Source of the DNA: an uncultured Gammaproteobacteria bacterium
GTDB lineage: Bacteria; Pseudomonadota; Gammaproteobacteria; Immundisolibacterales; Immundisolibacteraceae
Assembly (NCBI GenBank): GCA_913060775.1
Contig: CAJXVN010000003.1
Coordinates: forward strand, 1 to 40,505
Direction: 5' to 3'
DNA length: 40,505 nt
Part shown: piece after piece, positions 34,527 to 40,505 of the stretch
How positions within the stretch are numbered: position 1 is the stretch's first letter
Layout: each line of letters opens with the position of its first letter
The notes under the pieces: model-generated
Told to the model about the DNA's origin: nothing
The model's database searches: none
The model's input: only the letters and a program-made list of their open reading frames with translations
Position numbers and translations under genes: made by a program

Positions 34527-35966
34527 ATGCACAACAGCCATAAAAAAAATACTCTGCTCCTGTTTGTTGTTTGCGCGCTATCTGCACTCTCCGTCTCAGC
34601 AAAAGTTACTCCTGAATAAGCTGCCCAGTTGGGGCTCGAAAACACGGTATTAACCCCCATGGGCTCAGAGCGAGCCGGGAACGCTGATGGCTCCATTCCA
34701 GCATGGACTGGCGGCATAACTGAGCCGCCGGCGGGATATACGCCAGGAGACTGGTACGTAGATCCGTTCGCCGATGATGAAATTCTGTTTACGATTACCG
34801 CACAAAATTACAAACAGTACGCGGACAAGCTAACACCCGGTACCCAGGGGCTATTTGTGCGATACCCCGACACTTTTGTAATGCATATTTACCCTTCTCG
34901 GCGTAGCGCGAGCTATCCCGGCTTCTTCTATGAGAATTCAATCTGGAACGCTACCAACACCGAGTTTGTTAGTAACGACAAACCCACATTGGCGGAACGG
35001 AGTGTGAACAAGGAGACCTTCAGACCGGGTGTTTGGTTTCCTATCCCCCAGACCGGTGGGGAAGCGATGTGGAACCACACCTATTACTACTGGGGTAAAT
35101 CCTATAAGGCCACTTCTTACGGCATTAACATCTTTGCCGATGGCAGCTATGCCGATCAGATGCTCATTGATCGCTGGTTTGCGCCCTGGGCAATGCCAGC
35201 GGGGGAAATCCCCAACGACAGTTACTTTAAGCGAAACGGCGGCCCAGTCCTGTGCGCCAGTCAGGAGAATCTCTATCCACCCCGTACCGCCGGGCAGATG
35301 TTTGGCGGTTGTAACAGCTGGACTGAGAATGATTTTGACGCCTATCTCTATATCCCCGGTCAGCGACGGGTGCGTAAAGCACCGGAGATTGGCTTTTACG
35401 ACAGCCCGGGAACAGGGTCCGACGGTCTGCGCACATCAGACTCTCGATGGGTCTGGGCGATCACTGGAAGTGAAGAGTGGTATGAGTATGGAGACCTAAA
35501 AAAAGGTGAGTACTATGTCCCCTATAACGCCTACAAGATGGCTCAACCGGGGATTACCTTTGATGATCTGGTGAGACCAGGACACCTGAATCCAGAATAT
35601 GTGCGGTATGAACTACACCGAACCTGGGTCATCGAAGGACATACCCGTCCTCAATTTCGTCATTTGAGCCCCCATCGTCTGGTTTACGTCGATGAGGATA
35701 CCTGGGCCGGCGTCACCGGTGAAATGTATGACGGACAGGACAAATTGTGGCGTGTTGTTGAGTCATACAACATCAATTTTTATGACCAGAAGCTGAACTT
35801 CTTCTGGGGTGATGCCCACATGGACGTAATTTCCGGACGTTACAGCTCGTCGTCATCCTTTTACAACATTGGCGTAAAGGATGGTAACGGCCCCCCCGTG
35901 TTTAATGGCGACCCTGAGTGGGAATATATGAAACCATCAGGATTACGCAAATTGGGTGTGCGTTGA
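34527..35966 (+). pseudogene. DUF1329 outer-envelope protein gene with in-frame stop at codon 31
   Basis: GGGAGG 6 bp before an ATG at 34527 starts a normal signal peptide (MHNSHKKNTLLLFVVCALSA, ending SVSAKVTPE). A TAA follows at 34617-34619, then the same frame continues for 448 intact codons: AAQLGLENTVLTPMGSERAG, NADGSIPAWTGG and, much later, RYELHRTWVIEGHTRP and MDVISGRYSSSSSFYN, all typical of DUF1329. Family members read EEA or similar where this one has E-stop-A, so a single GAA to TAA change explains it. Possible restarts are the TTG at 34629 or ATG at 34659, but these would lack the signal peptide. DUF1329 proteins are LolA-like envelope proteins often found with degradation genes. 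Confidence 0.85.
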
Positions 35967-36023
35967 TTTAGTACCGCCGTAACAACCTTGGTTACATCCC
36001 GGGCGACGGATTTCTTTAAAACC

Positions 36024-36060
36024 AGAGCAGCAATTGTTTTCTAAAAACAATTGCTGCTCT
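36024..36060. terminator. Long perfect hairpin between convergent genes
   Basis: A 17-bp perfect stem (AGAGCAGCAATTGTTTT, loop CTA, then its complement) lies 57 bp after the DUF1329 stop and before the sulfotransferase stop. A-rich and T-rich bases are at the loop side, not after the stem. A bidirectional transcript-end structure is likely; it is not a textbook intrinsic terminator. Confidence 0.6.
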
Positions 36061-36117
36061 GATAAGCCATCCGGCGCGTCAGTAGTCCTGAACCTGTCGC
36101 AGAGTTATCGATAAAAA

Positions 36118-37125
36118 TTACCTGCCGTAATGTTCGTCATAGGGGAAATCGCAACCCAGTTCAGCGAGCCCCCTGCGGCAGTAATCATCGATAAAGGCCT
36201 GCTGTTCACCGCTAAGCATATCGCCTGAACTGCCTTGCTTGCCCTGTCGAATCATCGCGCCGCCGGGGCGGGCAAAAGGGGAGACTTCGCCGGGGTAAAA
36301 CTTGTGATCGATCGCCTTCATCGACTGGTAAGACGTCAGCTCGGCGATCCGCTCCACCTCAGCATCGGTCAACTCCACAGCCATGAGTTCGGCAACCTTT
36401 CGAATCATGCCCTGGGGGTCGGCCATCATCTGCTCATAGGTCACAAACAGCACGTTGTCGCGCTCGCGCCAGGGCCAGTAGCTGGCCACGAACCGGTGCC
36501 AGGGCCCAAAGGCGGCGCCGTCTGACATGCACTGCTTGACCCAGGTGGCGGTGGAGGGGATCAGCGGCCCCAGTAACATGCTGCCGAAAAAATGATGGGC
36601 AGAAACCACCACGTCTTTCGGGTCACGCACCACACAGATGTATTTGGCCTGTTCGCTGTAGGGTACAAATTCCGCACGGCCATGCGTTTTGATGACTCGT
36701 TGACCGGTTTTGGAGCGTTTGATGGGCCGCGGGTCACGCAGGGCAATGGTCGTCTCCTGCGACGGGCAATCGGCCCAGGGGGCGACATCAAGAATATCGT
36801 TAAACTCGCCGGTGCCTTTTTCTGCCACCTGATAAGCAACGTACATCAACCAGTTGGTGCCGCTCTTGTAATAGGAGCAGACAAACACGTCGTGTTCGGT
36901 AGGGGTGTAGTCCACAAAGGCCTTATCAATGGCGGAGTCAAACATGCCGGCGAAAGGCTTGAAAAAATGGCGGAACAGCCATGCCTCAAAGCCCAGCGCC
37001 CGGGCGATCGCAAAGACGCCCCGTAGTAACCAGGTGAGGGGCGTCATCAGTTTTCCCTGCCGGGCCACGGCATCAAGCGCCTGTTTACGGGCAGCGGCGA
37101 CATCGGCAAATTCGTAACTGGACAT
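36118..37125 (-). CDS. PAPS-dependent sulfotransferase family protein
   Basis: 335 aa. The 5'-phosphosulfate loop is DVFVCSYYKSGTNWLMYVAY (K in YKSGTNW) and the 3'-phosphate site is CVVRDPKDVVVSAHHFFGS. The late block LTSYQSMKAIDHKFYPGEVSPF resembles cytosolic steroid/alcohol sulfotransferases. It should move sulfate from PAPS to an alcohol, phenol or amine. A hydrophobic stretch near residues 25-45 (WLLRGVFAIARALGFEAWLF) is not a clear signal peptide. The ATG at 37125 has GGAG 6 bp upstream; the open frame extends further but without family-like sequence. Confidence 0.92.
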   Translation of the reverse strand: MSSYEFADVAAARKQALDAVARQGKLMTPLTWLLRGVFAIARALGFEAWLFRHFFKPFAGMFDSAIDKAFVDYTPTEHDVFVCSYYKSGTNWLMYVAYQVAEKGTGEFNDILDVAPWADCPSQETTIALRDPRPIKRSKTGQRVIKTHGRAEFVPYSEQAKYICVVRDPKDVVVSAHHFFGSMLLGPLIPSTATWVKQCMSDGAAFGPWHRFVASYWPWRERDNVLFVTYEQMMADPQGMIRKVAELMAVELTDAEVERIAELTSYQSMKAIDHKFYPGEVSPFARPGGAMIRQGKQGSSGDMLSGEQQAFIDDYCRRGLAELGCDFPYDEHYGR

Positions 37126-37318
37126 GGATGCTCCGGGTTGGATCAATCGGGTGAATGGGGCGGTTAAGCGGACTGAATTCTGGCAACCTCCCGCTTTAAA
37201 ATCAATCGATATAAAGGGACACTGGAATCCGTTTTTTGGGCCGCCAGCCACCCGTTACGGGCTGTTTTTCGGTAGCATTCGCTCGCCGCTACACACCCCA
37301 CCCTGATTGGAGATTGAC

Positions 37319-37753
37319 ATGGAAGATGCCGCCGCCGGAATGTTGCTAGTCGCTCTGGCCGCAATGGCCATGGTGATGGTCGCACCGGTGATTTTCTACC
37401 TGCTGTCGCTACAGAAAAGCCTGCACCTGTCCGGAAAAGAGAATCAACGGATGCTCCCCGGCATGGTCTGGCTAAACCTGATCCCGGTGTTTAATCTCGG
37501 CTGGCACCTCTACACGGTGCTAAAAGTAGGCGAAACCCTTTCCGCTCGGCTGGGTAAGCAGGCCGGCGACGGCGGTCGCACCCTGGGGATCCTTACCAGT
37601 CTGCTGGCGTTTGGTTGCCTGATCCCGGCGTACCGCAATTATTTTGCGATAGCCACCCTGGTGGCATGGGTGCTCTACTGGGTAAGAATTACCGCTTACA
37701 ACGTGTTTCTTCGCGATCAGTTGCGCGCCCTTGAAGAGCAGGAATCCTCCTGA
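37319..37753 (+). CDS. Small integral membrane protein, function unknown
   Basis: 144 aa from the ATG at 37319 with GGAGA 6 bp upstream. Three or four hydrophobic helices: about 7-29 (MLLVALAAMAMVMVAPVIFY), 48-65, 88-103 and 108-124. The loop NQRMLPGMVWLNLIPVFNLGWHLYTV is reminiscent of small DUF4328-like or related membrane proteins, but I cannot assign a family. Divergent from the sulfotransferase with about 190 bp between. Confidence 0.7.
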   Translation: MEDAAAGMLLVALAAMAMVMVAPVIFYLLSLQKSLHLSGKENQRMLPGMVWLNLIPVFNLGWHLYTVLKVGETLSARLGKQAGDGGRTLGILTSLLAFGCLIPAYRNYFAIATLVAWVLYWVRITAYNVFLRDQLRALEEQESS

Positions 37754-37793
37754 GCAAGGCCAGTCCTACGTTCGAACCAAACCGGTCGAGAAC

Positions 37794-38828
37794 CTACTCA
37801 GCCGCTTCATCGGGCAGGGGTTCCAGCAGTTCATCAAGGTCTCGCGAAAAGGTACTGACGGTGTGATTGGGAATCACGAACACCCAGGGACTTAGCCGGG
37901 CATTCAGACGATCAACCTCCGCTTTCACGTCGCCTTCTCCGCTGGCCGTTAGCCGCGCAACAATCCCGAGATCTTTTGCCTGCAGCTGAACCCGCACCTG
38001 CAGCCCATCAAAGGCAATAAAGTTCACCACAATGACCTTGTCCCAGTTCAGCTCTGCCTTGTCGACCTGATTGACATCGGTTAACCGCAACTCCTGCAGA
38101 CCGTAGGCAATTGCGGTTACCTCCGTGGTCTTGGCGGTCCGACCGGCCGGAATATCCTGCAGGGTGAAGGCCTCGTCAGCACTCTGCCGACTGACCCGCA
38201 CCAGGGGTTTACCCGGGTGCTGAATAGTCACCTCGCGCATCCGTGACTGCTTGATGTCAATCAGCGCTCGGTCCAGCCAGGCCGACGCCAGGCGGTCAGG
38301 GTTCAGGTCGCCACTGGCGACCCAGGTCTGGTTATCATCGATGCGCCGCAGGTAATAGTGTCGCTCACCGCGCCCGGCCATCGGCCGATCATTGCCAAGC
38401 AGAAAATGGGTCAACGGCTGCTCGGCTGCGTCGGCAATCATTATTTCCACGGAAGCCGCATCCGGTTCACTACGATCGCGCAATCCCAGCCGCTGGTGCA
38501 GGGCGGGATTATCCGTTTTAGGTTCCAGCAGTTCCACGTCGCCAATCTGCTCCAGCATCTGCCACACCTTACCGTTATCCGCCGGATAGCCATGACGCTC
38601 TACCACTCGCCACTGATCGCCATCGAGCTGCAAATTCAGCTCTCCGGCGGGGCTATCTAGCCGAACCGCCGCCGCCAGGGTCAGTTTGCTGTCGACCCAG
38701 TCTGGCTCCAGACTCTCGCTGGTACTGACCACTGCGGTACCGGTTCGATAACCACCTAGTGTCAGTGCCGTCACCACCACCACGGCCAGGGTAACCCCGG
38801 CCAGTCCAATGAAAGTACGCTGCTGCAT
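37794..38828 (-). CDS. DUF4340 membrane-anchored protein
   Basis: 344 aa with an N-terminal membrane helix (TFIGLAGVTLAVVVVTALTLG) and a large exported part. DGDQWRVVERHGYPADNGKVWQMLEQIGDVELLEPKTDNP is the recognisable DUF4340 unit. It directly follows the GldG-like gene, 2 bp after its stop, the usual order for the GldG-type ABC system (ATPase, permease, GldG, DUF4340). Role unknown, probably a periplasmic part of that complex. Confidence 0.88.
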   Translation of the reverse strand: MQQRTFIGLAGVTLAVVVVTALTLGGYRTGTAVVSTSESLEPDWVDSKLTLAAAVRLDSPAGELNLQLDGDQWRVVERHGYPADNGKVWQMLEQIGDVELLEPKTDNPALHQRLGLRDRSEPDAASVEIMIADAAEQPLTHFLLGNDRPMAGRGERHYYLRRIDDNQTWVASGDLNPDRLASAWLDRALIDIKQSRMREVTIQHPGKPLVRVSRQSADEAFTLQDIPAGRTAKTTEVTAIAYGLQELRLTDVNQVDKAELNWDKVIVVNFIAFDGLQVRVQLQAKDLGIVARLTASGEGDVKAEVDRLNARLSPWVFVIPNHTVSTFSRDLDELLEPLPDEAAE

Positions 38829-38830
38829 TT

Positions 38831-40457
38831 TTAACCACCCCGCCTGCGGGACTGGGTCAGGCCCGCCAGTAGTGCCATAAAAATAATCAATAGCGGCATC
38901 AACCCAATGTTGATGAACTTCACCCGAGATTCAAGCGTGTCGATGTCTTTACGCAGGTCGTGCTGCACGCTGCGCAGCTCTTTGCGAATGGCGACTTTTT
39001 CCTGCAGAAAACTATCGATTTCCTCGCGCGCCTGCTGATCGATCAGGCCGGCGTCGGCGCCCTGCTGCTGCAGCTCAGCAAGTTTCTGCTCTGCCGCCTG
39101 CAGGCGCATCTGCAGTTGCTGCTCGGTGGCGCGATACTGCTCTTCGGCGGCCTTACCCAAATCAACAATGCGGGTAAACGGCCGAGAAAAACTACCCCGA
39201 CTGCGCACGCTGATAAGGTCACTGCTGCCGCTGAGGTTGTCGAGCATGTTAATGACGAAATTACCGTTATCTGCATAAGGCATCGCCACCCGGTCGCCAA
39301 AGAAATCCTGTACCTGCACCCAGAAACGGTCATGGAGCAGGTCACTGTCGGCCACCAGCACAATCTGCGCATCGTCCGATTCGGTTAATCGCTCGCCCGA
39401 CCATTCAACGCCTTCGGGCAGACCATCGGCATAGGCACTGCGAATTTTACCGCTGAGCCGCACTGCCACAGTCTGCGGCCCGGTGGGCTGAAACTGCCCG
39501 AGAATCTCTTTGGGATTCGGCGAAAACTGGATCGAGGCCACCGGAACAGGACCCGAATTCGGCCCGGTAACAATCAGGTTTTCCACGGTCACTTCACTGT
39601 CCGGGAGCTTTTCAATCGCCCCGGCTGTCGCCACATACATGGTGGTGAGGCTCCGGGTCACCACATCCTTCTGGTTAAAGTGCTCGCTCTTCAGCTCCAG
39701 CCACGGCAGGTAGGGTTCCGGCTTGCTGCCCGGATTCTGCGAGGTGGTCACCCGTCGGGCAGCGTCGTAATCACCGACCAGCTGAGTGCCATCAACGCGC
39801 ACGCCCCAGGCCGCCAGTTGCTGATCAAAATCAGACGGCGGTTTTGGCTCCTGCTGATTCTGCATGAACGGCATCGTGGGAATAATTTCGACATCCGAGT
39901 AGGGGTCGACAAAAACCATGGTACGCCCGCCACCAAGGACGTACTGGTCAATGGCTACCCGCGAGGCGTCATCAAACATCTGCGGGTGGATGATCATCAG
40001 GATATCCACGTCATCGTCGATTTTCGCCTGGGTACCTTTGAGCACACGAACCTCAAATATCTCACCGATCTGTTCGGTGATGGTCCATTTCGGTGATTGC
40101 GGACGACCCCGCCCGCCCTGTTCACCGTTAACCGGCAAGCTGCTATAAATCGCAACCACCGGTTTTTCCGGGTTATCAAGCTTGTAGATCAACCGGGTCA
40201 GGTCGTGTTCGAGCAGTTCTTCATTGCTCGGCGCAAAGAAACCGATCACCTCTTCGCCGTCGGTCGTATTGGTGGCGGAAAGACCAAAATAAGCGGTATC
40301 ACCCACATCGCTGGTGGGCACGCCGCGCACACCGGCCCGGACCGCCTCGTCCTCCTGTTCCGAAAAGGGTTCGGGGTCAATAACGCGCAGCCGAATCTTG
40401 CCGCGGGCCAGACTGACATACTCGTTAAGCAACTCTTCAACCCGCACGGCATATGCC
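38831..40457 (-). CDS. GldG-type ABC transport auxiliary protein, N-terminus missing
   Basis: About 542 codons remain; the start is lost at the contig end. The N-terminal thioredoxin-like part RGKIRLRVIDPEPFSEQEDE and the middle region (KPVVAIYSSLPVNGEQGG, DDVDILMIIHPQMF, YVLGGGRTMVFVDPYSD) match GldG/DUF7088 proteins. A long Gln/Glu coiled coil follows, then a C-terminal membrane helix (FINIGLMPLLIIFMALLAGL) with a basic tail. GldG is linked to gliding in Bacteroidetes, but the proteobacterial versions work with an ABC permease in an unknown process. The six codons MCIRDR that appear in front of AYAV come from adapter sequence. Confidence 0.9.
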
Positions 40458-40505
40458 CTGTCTCTTATACACATCTGACGCTGCCGACGAAGAGGATAGT
40501 GTAGA
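40458..40505 (-). other. Nextera Read 1 adapter with i5 index (contamination)
   Basis: From 40458 the sequence is the reverse complement of the Tn5 mosaic end and the Read 1 adapter. Then comes AGAGGATA at 40491-40498, which equals the reverse complement of the Illumina index TATCCTCT (S503), followed by the start of the P5 complement. Not genome. Confidence 0.97.

Noticed and set aside
37765-37785. GTTCGAACC resembling a tRNA T-loop
   Set aside because: No acceptor stem, anticodon arm or CCA fits around it; it lies in a 40-bp gap between convergent genes.

Overview
This is a metagenome-style contig of about 40.4 kb with Illumina Nextera adapter sequence still attached at both ends (1-29 and 40458-40505). 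From about 2.6 kb onward it reads as one piece of a marine-type gammaproteobacterial chromosome. The order ftsY, paired M16 peptidases, rsmD, coaD, 2[4Fe-4S] ferredoxin, ggt is the arrangement known from Pseudomonas and relatives. The accessory genes (sulfatases, a sulfotransferase, DUF1329, a DUF35 and thiolase-like pair, a GldG-type system) suggest a marine heterotroph near the Pseudomonadales/Cellvibrionales; that placement is inference. The first ~2.6 kb is AT-richer and encodes most of an SbcC from what looks like a different genome. It is fused in frame to the first 124 codons of ftsY exactly at the shared Walker A motif, which is most simply a chimeric assembly join.

Layout: 30-2970 (-) sbcC/ftsY chimera. 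3182-9242 (+) M16 pair, rsmD, coaD (TTG start), ferredoxin, ggt, then a lone GspE-type ATPase to 11026. 11164-14335 (+) is a four-gene cassette: an M29/NicX-like metalloprotein, a DszB-like desulfinase homologue with all three catalytic residues, a flavin reductase and a small protein of possible roadblock-like fold. It ends at a long REP-like hairpin. 14529-19186 (-) holds DUF1330, DUF1461, DUF2237, an amidohydrolase with a changed metal motif, an aldo/keto reductase and a membrane PDC-sensor protein with no output domain. 19628-20236 (+) is a CigR-like secreted protein. 20447-21635 (-) is an AT-rich islet with an EF-hand plus GAF membrane protein and a small unknown ORF.

21753-26507 (-) carries an AhpD-like protein, an arylsulfatase, and a tightly overlapping set of thiolase-like protein, DUF35 OB-fold partner and LOG-family protein. 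26572-32411 holds a YheT hydrolase (+), an AEC transporter (-), and msrB, GNAT, SelW-like and DsbD-like genes (+). 32438-37125 carries an SdsA1-like alkylsulfatase (-), a DUF1329 gene (+) with an in-frame TAA at codon 31, and a PAPS-type sulfotransferase (-). A small membrane protein (+) and a DUF4340/GldG pair (-) close the contig.

Two themes stand out. The first is sulfur chemistry: desulfinase-like enzyme, aryl- and alkylsulfatases, sulfotransferase, MsrB, DsbD. The second is degradation of complex carbon: a noncanonical thiolase with DUF35 as in sterol side-chain aldolases, an amidohydrolase, a NicX-like protein and DUF1329. The best candidate for an undescribed system is the 11164-14335 cassette. 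No tRNA, rRNA, CRISPR array, insertion sequence or integrase was recognised.
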